This document shows positions 11,376 to 23,585 of a DNA stretch of 64,000 nucleotides, one piece after another. The notes under the pieces are model-generated. The model made no database searches and was not told the DNA's origin. It saw only the letters and a program-made list of their open reading frames with translations. The number at the start of each line of letters is the position of its first letter. Position 1 is the stretch's first letter. The stretch is taken from NCBI GenBank assembly GCA_013420905.1, contig JAAXNY010000008.1, positions 496,001-560,000 on the forward strand, written 5' to 3'. The translations under genes were made by a program, and so were the position numbers. The DNA is from Collybia mongolica (lineage: Eukaryota > Basidiomycota > Agaricomycetes > Agaricales > Clitocybaceae).

Positions 11376-14037
11376 CGAGCTCGCTCTGCTCTTTTTGCTT
11401 CACTTGAGAACAATAATAATAATTGTTGTGTGCTGCCCGTTATTCTGGAACCTACATAGTTCTTCACACTTGTACCTGAAAGAGATGTTTTTAAGAGTAA
11501 GTACTCGACGCCAACACGATTATCTTGTACAGAAGCGATGATTGGTGATTCGCAACGTTGGGAGGGCAGCACATGTCACGTGCCAACGGGCGTCGGCATC
11601 GATTCCCGAGGTTAATCCTTTTTTCAATCTCACTCCTCTGAGTGAGAAACGATACCTCAACGAATGTCTGCACTAATCAACACAAATCTATTAAAGGGGA
11701 GGTCAGGAATATCTAATCCACGTCCCCCCAGAATACCCCCTTTTCGCTTGCAACTGACAGGACATCGGCGTACGATGTGATCTCGAAGAATGTGTGTAGC
11801 ATCTCTCGCGGGCTGGCTTCCATATTCATGTATGTTAGACGATCGCTCGTCAGATGAATTCAGGGCATACCCGATAAAGGGAAACTCTTCACCCAATTGT
11901 CACTCTTTTGGTGCGAGAAATGGCAACACATCACTCACAATCACTTTGTCATGGCGGATGTCGATAAGATGCATGAAGAAATGCGCCAATACAAGGAGCA
12001 GTTGGCAGGTTGAACGATGCTTTGTGAACAAGGCGGAAGACCAAAGCGCACACTCGATACATCAAGATATGGACTCACTTTCTGCCCTACAGCAGCCAAA
12101 ATTATCAGCCAAAGATTCTATGACCAGGTTGGAGACGCCACCGCGTTGAAGCTATACACCACAGCCACAGACTACGCCCGGGGCGTCATCCCCCCCGACA
12201 CCAAATTCGAATTTGGGCTCATCACTTCCTCCACAGGAAGAATGAACTGACTCCTGGCTCCCCTCGGTACTGATTCGTGGATACCTATACACCTGGTGGG
12301 CCTCAGCCAAGCTTCAACAAACATATGTACGTGACTGGTTGGTGAGCACTGGTTTCCGGAAGAGCCTAGAGAGTGGCCCGGAGGGTCATGCGGGAAAAGG
12401 ATGGGAGCAATGGAATGATAAATCAATTAAGCCGAACCCCAGCAGCTAGGAAACACATAGGATTGACCATGTAGGTATTACACAGCGACGATTGAACCGG
12501 TGACGCCGATGCACTTGCGTCGGCTGTAGCGCAGAATTGATACGTAGTGTTGACACGAACACACTTCAGTATGTCCAAATGGTATACTTTGTGGTTGGCT
12601 TGAAAATGCAAGCTAGCAGCATCTAACCGTTCGTCTTGCACCTCGATCCTAAGCCATCCCAGTACCTGTCAATACGTGGCCGGGCAATTATTAATCAAGT
12701 TCGGTACATTTTACATAGGGGACACCCTGTCAACGGCATGTAGCATGTCCCCAGTTGAGAATACTTGTCCTCGTGGGGTGCATCGTGATCACCAGATGTC
12801 ATATGTACTAATATACTATTATCTACTTCGCGCCTCATGAGCGGGTGCACATGGACTACATGGGACCTATTTCTTTCCGAATATAACGCGTTCCCCTCAT
12901 TCCTCTGAGTGTTCAACCTGTGAGCCGCAATTTCTGTTTGCGATCCGAAAACAAGCAGAAGACGATGCAAGCAGGTGATCGTATATCACTCTGACAACTC
13001 GGCCCATCCCCAGTATAAGGACTTTAAATTACTCATTGAATTCGAGCCCCAGAAACCTAAACAAAGGACTGTTCCTCTCTTTGTGTTCAGGGTTTTCATC
13101 ACTAAACCATTTCCATTCGATGTTGTTCCATTCGCCGTCACACGATCGCCGGAGGGAAATCCTTCCACAGTCCACAACTAAACGGGATACTGTATGTTGT
13201 CGCCAGCACCGATGACAAGCGCTCATGGACCTGATCACCATAGCTTAACGTAGCGTTGATAAAATTTCAGGGAGCAATCAAATCCCGGCTCATGTCGCAG
13301 GGAAGAATTTTCTTGGATACTACCGCTATTCGCAGAAAGTCGAGACAATCGCGTCTGGTAAATAGAATAGGCAGGGCAATTCATACTGTATACCGTTTTA
13401 CAGAATATTTTATAGGTCGGCCATCACAAAGCTTATATGAAGCACTCGGGATCGCTGCTTGAATTTCGCTCAATGAAATGCTCTGAGATAGGAGTACATC
13501 TCATCGTACGCACGCTCTGCGATTAGCCGAAGAGTGGAGGCTAGTATCCCCTGTAGGCTTTTGCCACCTGCTGGCGCGCCACAGGGTGACTCAACATGAT
13601 TTTCTGTGTTAATAAGGCTTACTTGGATTGGATTTGTCTATGGATAGGGAGCAGAGATTTGATGGAGCGTCCCACGTTTTGATTAAGATATCAACGCTTT
13701 CTTTCCATGACAAAAAATTTTAATTGTGTCCCAACTTGCAGGCGTCCTATAGTTCGCAGGGTGACTAATGCAGCTAGAATCAAAAGGGCTACTACATGAC
13801 TGGGTAACAAGGTTGTCGAGCTACGTTAAAGCTTTCTTTCTATTCAGGGGCAGTATTTTATAGTACGGTCCATAAATTAGGTGTACAGGAAATGAAACGG
13901 TGTTCGAAGGGAGGTCACGTCATATATAGGTAAATACAACTGTATAGTCCAGCATGTCTGGAGGCTGCGACATGTTAATCAAATTTAAATTAAGAAAGGA
14001 CAGCGGTATACGAAATCAACGTCAGAAAATACATGCA
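11376..14037. other. Gene-poor stretch before the KDZ element
   Basis: No gene is supported with confidence. At 11952 a short open start (MADVDKMHEEMRQYKEQLA) ends at a donor-like GGCAG/GTTGAA, and 12017-12250 reads TAAKIISQRFYDQVGDATALKLY..., which has the amino-acid make-up of a real protein; the two could be pieces of a small decayed gene. From 13480 to 14037 I see only AT-rich sequence. Confidence 0.3.
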
Positions 14038-14044
14038 ACATCTT

Positions 14045-14289
14045 CACATATGTAAGCTACAATGTAACGTACCATACGGTCCAGCGGGCATATACAATGT
14101 AGTGTATGGTACGGTCCGCGGACGCTACATTGTCCGCTACAATAGAAATATGTAACTACATGTAATCGTACCATGCGGTTCTAGCGGACCACGCATGGCC
14201 CCAACGGATAGATATGTATTTCCGCGTGGCCGTACGGTATTCATATTTGGCACGGACTACATATAGTCCTGAGCCATATGGCAATAGTG
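14045..14289 (+). repeat. Left terminal inverted repeat of KDZ element
   Basis: From GTAAGCTACAATGTAACG (14052 onward) it matches the reverse complement of the right end with only scattered differences up to about 14289. The outermost seven bases (CACATAT versus CAGGTAG in reverse complement) are less conserved. GTACCATACGG and TGTAGC-type words are repeated in alternating orientation inside it and may be transposase binding sites. Confidence 0.88.
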
Positions 14290-14360
14290 TAGCATCGATG
14301 GCCAACGGCTAGATATGTATTCCAATACTGAGAGAGCAGCAACAGTTACATACATATATA

Positions 14361-16499
14361 CTACAAATATTCCCCATCAGATCCAGAACCTGTATAGTCC
14401 AGCCAGGTGTCGGGAACATCTCTAAAAGACTCCGCATTGTATGGACCTGGATGTACAAGTGGTTCATCATCTGAAGATATCATGGCCGCTGCATCGATGG
14501 CCGACATTGCAGCGGCTGAAGCGGAACCACCTTCCCCGTCCGAAGCTGAGCCACTATGACTTCCCTCATCTGATGATATCATGGCCACTGCATCCGGGAC
14601 CGAAATTGCAGTGGCCAAAGTAGAGCTATGATGATTTCCCTCATCCGACGATATCATGGCCACCGCATCCATAGCCGAAATTGGAGTGGCCGAAGCAGCA
14701 CCACTTTCCCCATCCGAGATCATAGCCAATGCAGCAAGAGCTGACAATGGATTGGCTGCACCCCCATGACTTCCCTCGTCAGATGAGATCATAGCCACAG
14801 CATCCCGGGCTGAAGCGGAGCCATCATGACTTCCCTCATCCGATGATATCATGGCCACTGCATCCACGGCCGAAGTTGGAGTGGCCGACGCGGCATCACC
14901 AACCCAATCCGACATTGTGGCTGCTGCAGCTATGGTGGGTACACGGGCTGGGGCTTGCGTGATACGTTGGGGGGGGGCTGATTCATCATCTGAAGATGCC
15001 TGATCTACTGGCCGGGCTTTAATAAACACACGGTGGTGCGGGGCCGAAGGAGTAGGCAAAATTGTAGGCATGGGAGATGCCAGCGCTGGTGCCAGTGAGG
15101 AAGCAATCCGATTGGCCGCCGGAATGTCAGTGGAAGAAATGAAAGATATATTTGCTTGGGGGGATAAGGGACCTGCCTGACTATCTGTGGACATATGGGT
15201 ATCTTCGTTTAGTGCTAATGGGGTAGGATGGGGTGCGGGGGATGGTGCAGTTGAACCAACGGCCAGCATGGCCGAGCTCGGCATGCCAGGGAGATCCAGA
15301 CCAGGAGTGTGAGTAGGGAGTTTTCCCGATGGATACCTGCCACTGTGTCCTGATTTTCCAAACCTTAAAGGCCAAAAAGAAAAGTGAGATGGTATTTGAA
15401 GGGGGGACAGCTCTGGAGGATCCTGGATATCCTTGCTGAGTGGGCTGAAGTGTACATCACTAGGGAAGGTTTCATTGGCATCAGAATAACTGCCACTTTC
15501 CGCGCTATCGGCCAGGCTTGCATCATACCCAGAATGTGGCTGTGCAAAATCACGGTTATCTGAGCGCACAAGCTGGCGGACATCATCCATAGATAGAGTG
15601 ATACCAGCAGACCATTTGAGGGGTGGTGCTGACTCTAACCGCTGTTGTTCTGCACGGGCTTCATCCTCTACAGCGTGGCCGAGGGTGGCTTGCTGCCGCA
15701 TTGGCAGCGGATTGTCCCTGAACACGGATTCAGTCTCTTTCAACACGGCAGCTTCAAATAATTTGTTAAAGCCAGAAGCGCGCCGGATAGTTTGTCTCAT
15801 TTGGCTGTACTGGGAGATTATGTGAGCATCAACCCGACGCTGCAAACCTTGGAGGGCCATCGGGAAATCAAGCCGAGCCGATTGGCCGATCGGCCATGTG
15901 TTTGCTGATACTGGCATATCAACGGCAGATGGTATTGTTGCTTGGGCCACTTCAGAACGATACTTCAAATCGAACCTCAGTGCTTTTCCAATAGTCTTGC
16001 TATTGATATAGTGGGAAGGGTTTGCCAGTTTTGCATGGCCGACCCACCAGCTCAGTTGATATTTGGCAACAACTGCAGTAGGATCGTTGTAGGTGGTGCT
16101 AGCATCAAGTAACAACTTGAATGGCTCTGAGTAGTCAAGCATTTGTTGATCGGATGTGGTGAGTGACCGAGCGGCAGCAAGGGATCTGGTTATGATTGGG
16201 ATCTGTATGTTGCGGCCAGTGGCGGTGGCCGATCCGATGCATGCCAAAGAAAAATCCTGAAAATTTGTTGGAATGTACACAAAAACATGCCAAATTGGGG
16301 GACATACCAACTCATTGAAGAGGTTAATCTGTAGTGCTTCCTGTGCCCTGCTGGATGCTTGGGCAATGGCAGATAGTGCTGCTCGGAAGCGTGATTCACA
16401 ATAGAAGATCACCCTTTGTAGACTATCCAGATCTTCAATGAAAGTATCTGCTCCATTGATAATGAGGGGGTCAAACAGAGTGAGGTAAGCGTTGGGCAT
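14361..16499 (-). CDS. KDZ cargo protein D with repeated MISSDE motifs
   Basis: Function unknown. Exon 1 is 16499-16308 and exon 2 16256-14361, with a 51-nt GT-AG intron, giving 695 residues; the start is the first ATG, 87 nt downstream of the transposase stop codon, so the two genes are packed head to tail. The N-terminal third (to about residue 250) looks folded, with Trp-rich stretches such as KYQLSWWVGHAKLANPSHYI. The middle is Ser/Pro-rich. The C-terminal 190 residues contain six copies of a motif like DAVAMISSDEGSH, each a short hydrophobic stretch followed by Ser and acidic residues, spaced by Gly/Ser/Ala linkers; a variant (ALAMISDGES) and a final DAAAMISSDDE are included. The motif has the general look of a SUMO-interacting motif, which is inference only. 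The transposase lies directly upstream, suggesting co-mobilisation. No family name can be given. Confidence 0.78.
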   Translation of the reverse strand: MPNAYLTLFDPLIINGADTFIEDLDSLQRVIFYCESRFRAALSAIAQASSRAQEALQINLFNELVCPPIWHVFVYIPTNFQDFSLACIGSATATGRNIQIPIITRSLAAARSLTTSDQQMLDYSEPFKLLLDASTTYNDPTAVVAKYQLSWWVGHAKLANPSHYINSKTIGKALRFDLKYRSEVAQATIPSAVDMPVSANTWPIGQSARLDFPMALQGLQRRVDAHIISQYSQMRQTIRRASGFNKLFEAAVLKETESVFRDNPLPMRQQATLGHAVEDEARAEQQRLESAPPLKWSAGITLSMDDVRQLVRSDNRDFAQPHSGYDASLADSAESGSYSDANETFPSDVHFSPLSKDIQDPPELSPLQIPSHFSFWPLRFGKSGHSGRYPSGKLPTHTPGLDLPGMPSSAMLAVGSTAPSPAPHPTPLALNEDTHMSTDSQAGPLSPQANISFISSTDIPAANRIASSLAPALASPMPTILPTPSAPHHRVFIKARPVDQASSDDESAPPQRITQAPARVPTIAAAATMSDWVGDAASATPTSAVDAVAMISSDEGSHDGSASARDAVAMISSDEGSHGGAANPLSALAALAMISDGESGAASATPISAMDAVAMISSDEGNHHSSTLATAISVPDAVAMISSDEGSHSGSASDGEGGSASAAAMSAIDAAAMISSDDEPLVHPGPYNAESFRDVPDTWLDYTGSGSDGEYL

Positions 16500-16585
16500 C
16501 TTAAGACAGTTTGTAGGCACAATGATAAGAAAATGATTTTATTTTATCAATATTGATCAGTATGGTCAGCTGTTACATAAGCCGG

Positions 16586-19500
16586 TCACGCAATCCGCTC
16601 AAAGTTCGGATTCACGGCCTCAAACTGCCATTGAGCGGCCTCGGCAATTGTAACCCAAGTGGCCGATTTCCGTGCAGCGTATGCCTGAGCGCCAGCTGAG
16701 TTCCTGGTATCTATTCGTCTTTCCTTCCAGATGTCTGCTTGTCGACGGTAGTAACGGACTGTCCATTCCATCTCATAGCCAACTAATATTGCTTCCTCAT
16801 TCCAGTGATGTTTATGTGCTCGGGCGCGAAGCCAGTGCACACGGTTAACTAGATTATTATTAATTAGCACTGTGTGGCTTGGTTTACAAGCATACTTACA
16901 TTCAAGAAGTGAAACTGAATCCATATCATTGACATTATGATATTGCCAGATCCATGACAGCTTCACCTTGGTTGATCCTGGTATATTTGGGTCCAAAATA
17001 GCAGTACTGCTCTTTACATCCTCCCTTTGCAATAATTGATATTTTTTCAGGGTGTCGGCATCGGTGCCGAGCCGGATCATGGCCACACGGCATCGGCCAT
17101 ATGCACGGCAATGCAGTGCAATCTGATCATTTAATTTGGATATCTGGTTCCGTGAACAGGTTGTAACTGCCTTCCGTGGTGCATTGCGGATGACGTGTGA
17201 ATACTGGAAGGATTTGTCTGCAATCACAGCACGAAGGGCAGATAGATGCCGATCGGCCATCTCTTTCCGTTGCCGGAGTTCCATTACACAGTACGGATGG
17301 GTGGATGGCAGGCATGTCGAGGGCATAGACAGTACCCTATCTTCGGGCGGAATCAAAAGTGGCTCCTCCAGGCCAATCCCTGCACTGGCCAGTGGATTGT
17401 TGTCTGTGGAATATGAACTAATGCCATCAATATTTTCAAAGTGTCCGAGCATATTGCTGTCCTCAAATCTGCATAGCTCGTGAAAGCCTATGCGGATTTC
17501 CTCTTTCACACTGTCCAAACTGTCCATCAATGCAACCAAGAGTTGCCGAAGCCGTTCCACTTCTTGCCGATTGTCCTCCCGTGGGTTTTTCCGGAGGCGG
17601 AGAACCCGATCTTGTAAGTCCAGCCTAATAGGTTATTGAGTATTTTAATTGCAAGCCATATGTTTACAACACACTGTTGCTCCTCAATGCTAAGCGCTAA
17701 CTGTATCCACCTTTCACCTTCACTTGTGCCAGTGTGCAATCCGACATTGGCCGAATCCGCTTCCGGATCCGAACTGACTTTCCGTGTTGCAAGGACATCC
17801 ATCATGGCTGGGTTATTGCAATGCTGGTCCTCTGCCATCTTTATTTCCTGTTCCCACACCTGAGTGTTCTCTATTGGGATGGCATCTGTCATGTTCATGA
17901 AATATTGATTAGCATGCTTTGCCATGGTCTGGGCCTCTTCAAATTGTTTGCACAATGAGGACACTGAAAATATTTAGCAACAAGATTGGCCTAGTGGAGT
18001 ATGTACACACCCATGTTCAAGCCTTTCTTGTGATTTGAATCTGTGACATGATCATCCATCATTTCAGCCCGATGTGCCAGCGTTGCCGTTCGCATTGCCG
18101 GTGATACCGAATTCAGCCCTGCCCACAGAGATTCCAGAATTTCCCCTGCAACCATTCCAGCACCTGCTATGAATGAGGTAGCATACCGAAAAAAACACTG
18201 TTCCTTGTGCCCATGAACATGAAATAGACCAATTGCAGGATCTACTTGCAATCCGGCCGGTAGCAAGTGGCCGATCTGCCAGTGTAAATAAACCCAATAT
18301 TGGCAGACAATATCATATATAAATGTCACACCTTGATCTGGATCAATCCCAAAAGCCTCCAGGGCTTTGAGAAATGACCAATCAATGTTTTTTTGCTGTT
18401 CACCTCGGTAAAGGTTAGCAATACTGTTTGGAACAAAACATCCATGACGGGCACATGCAATAGCCACAATTCCTGTGATATTGCATGCCTTAGATGCAAG
18501 GAGAGCCTGTTCTACTGCCCGGAACTTGTTTTCACATGGTGCTTTCTGAACATATGCAGTTTTTTCAATCATTCTTATCTTCAGCAAAGGGGCTTACCGT
18601 TTTGCGTTCCCTAGCAGAGAGCAAAAATTGCTCATAATCAGCTCTTTTTCCCATCATTCCACCACCCTCTGATAGCCAGACATCCTTCACAATGCCCTTC
18701 TGCCGCACATGGTCAGCCTTGAAGTTTCCATCAGCCGTAAGCGATGGCCGATATACCCATCTGCAACCCCACAGATGGTTATGCAATGAGAACCAGACAC
18801 TGGATTGTATCTTACCTGTTCTCATCTGTTTTCCAATCATCACGCAGGTTGATTCCAGGTTGGGGGCAGGTGGGACAAAATATGGCCATTTCACCCAGTG
18901 CCGGATTCTCCGGATTGGCCTTTCCATGGCCGAATCCGGCCCACTTCAACTTCTTAATCCATCGCCAAATACGAGAAAGCCTACGCAGTTCATGGTATAT
19001 ATTTGGTACCATTGCTGGAGCCATGGGGTTTGTGTAACGCCTGAGCAGCTGAAAATATTGATATGCTGAAGCTTTAAGCTCTAGACTAGAGAAACGAAAA
19101 TCGTCAAGGACAGCCAGTGTAAACACTGTCCGGATTGTTTCAAAGCTTGTTGGCATCAGACCGGAAAACACAAGGTCTGATGGAAGGCAATCCGATCCCT
19201 GACATGGACAGGAAACAAGTGCCAGGTGATGTATGCCATTTGTATGAACCACGCGGACATAAGGATTGACCAGAGCATCTTGGCGAGGTGGCCGTCTGGC
19301 CACATTTTTGGATGCCGGATTGACCGTTGGCAGGTCCTCGGCCACATCTGGCACGGCAGGTACAAGGAAGCCCAATTCATCTTCCACTATGTGTTCTTCA
19401 TCATCCTCTTCGAGCATAGTGTCTCTATCTGCCTCATTATCATGATCTTCTCTTTGCCATGATGGTAAATCCATGCAATCCGAGACCCTGTCATACTGAG

Positions 19501-20295
19501 TTGCCAATGCCAATGCCAATTCCGATTCCGATGCCAATGCTGATGCTGATGCTGATGCTGATGCTGATCTTGAATTTCCAGCTGGTGCCTCAGATGCCTT
19601 TTGCTCCTCAGCAATATCAGTACTTTCTTCTAACATGTTTAGAGTGTGCATCTGCTTCTTTAAGGCCTCACATATTGGTGCCCCATTTTGATGTTGAACC
19701 AACATGTAGACACCTGCCTCCCAGAGTGCCGCATCCCGGAAATACTCCCCAGTCCAATACTGAATGCGATGCAACTGATTGTCCTGATGGTAATGTCGGA
19801 AACACCCATGGCACATCATCCGGCCCCTATGACAATCTCGGCAACGCCAGCGAGCCTCCCGTTCGGCACATACATTGCATTTGCCTTCTGGCAAAGATTC
19901 ACGTGCTAGGAGAGCCTGTAATATACCTTCCCAATGTTTCGCATGTTCTTGCAAGTAATATGATTGGTCCTGCTATGCATTTAGTATGTTTCAGACTCTT
20001 TTCATAATGCACTTACCTTCCCCTGTGATGCCACCGGCTGGCTATTATCCAGATCAATTGGGTCATTGCCAGTATCAATCAATGTCTCAGTTACACTTTC
20101 AACCCATGGTTGACCTGATACCTCTTGTCCACCATGTATTGCTGGACGTAGTGGTACTTCCACTTTTTTCTCCACAATGCCTCGTTGTGTTTTCACTTGT
20201 ACATGCTCTATGGTAACAGAATCAAATGCAAGATCATCATCTTCATGCAGGACATTTTTCTTGATGCGTCTCTTCTTTGCAGGTGGATGGGACAT
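16586..20295 (-). CDS. KDZ transposase with CxC2 cysteine cluster
   Basis: It is predicted to cut and rejoin the ends of the 13.9-kb element. Seven exons: 20295-20017, 19972-18816, 18760-18598, 18545-18011, 17963-17675, 17624-16900, 16848-16586; all introns are GT-AG, 44-52 nt, and the joined frame is open for 1136 residues. Residues 1-20 include the nuclear-signal-like AKKRRIKK. A CxC2 zinc-binding cluster starts at about residue 125: CNVCAEREARWRCRDC, then MCHGCFRHYH. A Ser/Ala-rich low-complexity linker follows (19530-19575). The RNase-H-like core shows ADGNFKADH (Asp about 489), CARHGCF, FIYDIVCQY (Asp about 611) and GEILESLWAGLN (Glu about 668-671), which fit the D-D-E pattern of KDZ transposases. 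A predicted coiled coil (LDLQDRVLRLRKN onward) and a conserved C-terminal VHWLRARAHKHHWNEE segment close the protein. It diverges from cargo P across a 288-bp gap. No lesions were found. Confidence 0.92.
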
Positions 20296-20583
20296 TGTGT
20301 TCTGCTAGTAATTGAGGTGGGGATAGGTGTGCAATGCACATATGTTTTATCAAACCCATTTTATCATTACTACCTCAAGCTAGAAATAGCCAATAGGGCC
20401 AATCAATCAATCAGGCCGGTCATGAGGGGCAATGATGACACTTAATCTCATCATCATCACCACATGGTTTGTTATCTGATTGCAGATTTTCCGATCATGT
20501 GGATTACACCCAGCATATTTATTAAGCATGCAATCCACCCTGCCAACTTAAATTGGAACCCTTAATTCTTCCTCAGGCACAAC
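20296..20583. promoter_or_regulatory. Shared divergent promoter region of KDZ element
   Basis: The 288 bp between the start codons of the transposase (-) and cargo P (+) contain no open frame. The region probably drives both genes in opposite directions. No canonical TATA box stands out; the transposase side has a TGTGTTCTGC stretch and the cargo side is rich in ATCATC and AATCAATC words. Confidence 0.5.
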
Positions 20584-23501
20584 ATGGCAACTTCTCCACG
20601 GAAAGCCTGCAAAGATTGTATCTACACTCCTGATGAACGCAAAGTGCTTGATGGATTTAAGGAACAATATTTCTTGCAAATGGACAGAGCTGGCAGAGGT
20701 AATGTACTAAGGTCACAAATCTTGCCAGCCATGTTCAATTTCTGGGAAATGCGTGGCGAGCAAAGTAGTAATGAGGAGGAAAGGTTGGGATGGGCAAGGG
20801 TGAATAAACATATTGCACATGTCACACCAGGACTGATTGTCAATGTAGAACCTTGCAAATTGGATATCCAATAATTGGCGGACAAAAGCTAACCATGCAT
20901 TACCAAAACCCACAATCCATGTCAAACGGTTAGATATGGTTTGGAGGCTCCATCCACAAGAGGTTTGCAAGGAGGTCAAGGAAATACTTGGACTGGAAGG
21001 TGAACCAACTACTGAACAACTTTTTGAGAAACGAAACAAGGCAGCAAAAGCAGTGTATGACAAAATGGATGATACGGCCCGTAATGTGATTTTGCAGAAA
21101 GTTGAAGAGACTAAGCAGCAGGGCCATGATCCAACAAAACAAAATGAGTGAGTCCATGCCAACTCTGGCCAATCTGACCCAATCCATGTGGCCGATTGGC
21201 AAACCGATCCTATCCGCGGTGGCCGCCATTGGCAATCCAATCCAATCCGCGGTGGCCGCAATTGGCAATCCGGGCCAATCCGCAGTGGCCGCAATTGGCA
21301 ATCCGATCCAATCCGTGGTGGCCGATCGGCACATCTTGTGGGCAATCCAATCCAATGCAATGTGGTTGATTGGCATGACATTATGCTCATCTATTTGCTA
21401 GGCTGGCTGCTAAACAGGGGGATAAACAGGTCCAGCAATGGGCCATGGAACGATACCTGGAAATGGGGATGTTGACGCTTACATTCATGGTCTACCACAC
21501 CACAGATGGTAGGTTAGTGGTAGATGCGTAAGTATTTTCCACATTATACCAGTTGCTTCAAACTGACTAGGTACCACAAGGAATGACCAGATGGCTACAA
21601 ACATGGGTGTACCATCTCCAACGTTTCTTGATACAGAAAAGGATCTTGTCTTGCAGTTCAAAAGAAAATTATTGGACTATGTAAAGTCACTTCGTACTCG
21701 GGAAAGTGGTGGTGATGGGGTGGGCAAGCCATCCATCCCACCAGAGTTGGATATCAAAGTGCCAAACACCTTCCCAGAGTTGTCACCAATATCCAAATCC
21801 ACATCACTCAAAAAACTTCAACTCACTGACCTGCTACGGCGTTACTGGGGATACCACTACAGTGAGTACTTGAAGCAGTTTTTTCAGTTTTGAGAAGTTG
21901 GAGATCTCATGTTGATAATAGAGCTTGCAACCAACAACCGTACTACTCATGTCCCCTATCGCCAAGTTATATTGAATCCAGAGTTGTACATTCCCAGCAA
22001 GTACTTGCCAGACCACATAAAAATCCAAGACCCACAGAACATGCGAAAGGGGGAGATATTGGATGTTTTACAGCATATCCATAAGCGCCAAGTCCTGTAT
22101 GGTGCTGCGGCAGCATTCCGGTTTTCCCATGTGGTATATGGAGAGGACCGATGTGTGGCCGAGTATACCACCCTATATAATGATGGAGTCCCCAGCGTTG
22201 CCACAGGAAAGGGCAAGGGTAGGCATGTAAATCCCAGGAAGCCCAGGCCAAAGGATGTGGCCACAATGGCAGCCATCCAGTTCCCGGCCACAAAAACATT
22301 GGCCGTCCAACCCCCAGCAACCCAAAGTTTGGCCATAGGAGCCTCAGCTGTGGAAACACCAGCGGCAGAAGGTTTCTATTGGCCTTGTAGCACCCAAGAG
22401 GTAATGGGATTGCAAGGCGCTGGTTACAACATGCTGCCTGTCAACGGCCCAAATGATGGAGAACCGCTTTATTTAGTTTCCAGCCAGATGACCCAATATC
22501 TTGGCACCATTGCAGATACACACTCTCAGCATGCCGTGCCCGACAACACTACAACAGGCATGATGGCAAATTCAGCACAGGTCACTATTCCAATTGACCC
22601 TAAGTTGCTTGAGCAACCTCCGGCCCATCGGCCACACCTGCCGTTGCCTAACACACACTCACCACCGGCCATTCAGCTTGATGAGCAACCTCCGGCCCAT
22701 CGGCCACACCTGCCGTTGCCTAACACACGCTCACCACCAGCCATTCAGCTTGATGAGCAACCTCCGGCCCATTGGCCACACCTGGTGCACCTGCCATTGC
22801 CTGACACACAGTCACCACTGGCCAGTCAGTTAGATGAGCAACCTCCGACCCCTCGGCCACACCTGCCGTTGCCTGAAACACAGTCACCACCAGCCAGTCA
22901 GCTAGATGAGGAACCTCCGACCCCTCGGCCACACCTGGTGCACCTGCCGTTGCCTGACACACAGTCACCACCAGCCATTCGGCTTGATGCGCAACCTCCG
23001 GCCCATTGGCCACACCTGGTGCACCTGCCGTTGCCTGACACACAGTCACCACCAGCCAGTCAGCTAGATGAGCAACCTCCGAACCCTCGGCCACACCTGC
23101 TGTTGCCTGACACACAGTCACCACTGGCCATTCGGCTTGATGCGCAACCTCCGGCCCATCGGCCACACCTGGTGCACCTGCCGTTGCCTGACACACAGTC
23201 ACCACCAGCCATTCGGCTTGATGAGCAACCTCCAGCCCATCGGCCACACCTGCCGTTGCCTGACACACAGTCACCACCGGCCAGTCAGCTAGATGAGCAA
23301 CCTCCGACCCCTCGGCCACACCTGGTGCACCTGCCGTTGCCTGACACACAGTCACCACTGGCCAATAGACCTATGCCAAGGAAGAAAGGAGTCTCAAGAA
23401 AGATGGTGAATGCTGATGCACTGGCTGCTGAGGAAGCAAAGAAATATGGAACTTCTGCCAAGCGGACCAGACAGAAGAAACTCCGGGCAGATTATGATTA
23501 G
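20584..23501 (+). CDS. KDZ cargo protein P with ten proline-rich repeats
   Basis: Function unknown. Five exons, 20584-20799, 20849-21147, 21402-21527, 21581-21861 and 21895-23501, join into 842 codons with GT-AG introns. Residues 1-70 (SPRKACKDCIYTPDERKVLDGFKEQ...) and the following NLANWISNNWR and AMERYLEMGMLTLTFMVYHT segments recall an uncharacterised basidiomycete protein family that I know only as hypothetical proteins often found near transposons. Exon 5 begins with a globular-looking part, PYRQVILNPELYIP...MRKGEILDVLQHI. From 22606 to 23364 there are ten tandem repeats of 24 or 27 residues, QPPAHRPHLPLPDTQSP..QLDE, and the protein ends in a basic tail (PRKKGVSRKM...RTRQKKLRADYD). Intron 2 is 254 nt instead of about 50 because it contains a 33-bp minisatellite. 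The gene diverges from the transposase and converges with cargo Z, 84 bp apart. Confidence 0.78.
21148..21401 (+). repeat. 33-bp minisatellite inside intron 2 of cargo P
   Basis: About five copies of a 33-bp unit, GTGGCCGCAATTGGCAATCC followed by a variable CAATCCGCG-like part, occupy 21188-21350. The intron keeps GTGAGT at its start and TTGCTAG at its end. The unit carries the GGCCG and AATCCG words that recur throughout the element. Confidence 0.8.
22606..23364 (+). repeat. Coding tandem repeat, ten units of 72 or 81 bp
   Basis: Units encode QPP[AT][HP]RPHL(VH)LPLP[DN]TQSP.A..LD[EA]. Longer units differ from shorter ones by the insertion of LVH. Homogeneity between units points to recent unequal exchange. 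The long antisense open frame across the repeat is a by-product of its composition. Confidence 0.85.
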
Positions 23502-23585
23502 AAATATATTTACATGTATGGTATATTGATGAGCACTGATATTTACATGTACAAGATATGAACAAATATGTCTACAAGAAATCAA

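Noticed and set aside
22720..23358. Long antisense open frame of 212 codons
   Set aside because: It lies wholly inside the proline-rich coding repeat of cargo P and follows from the repeat's composition.
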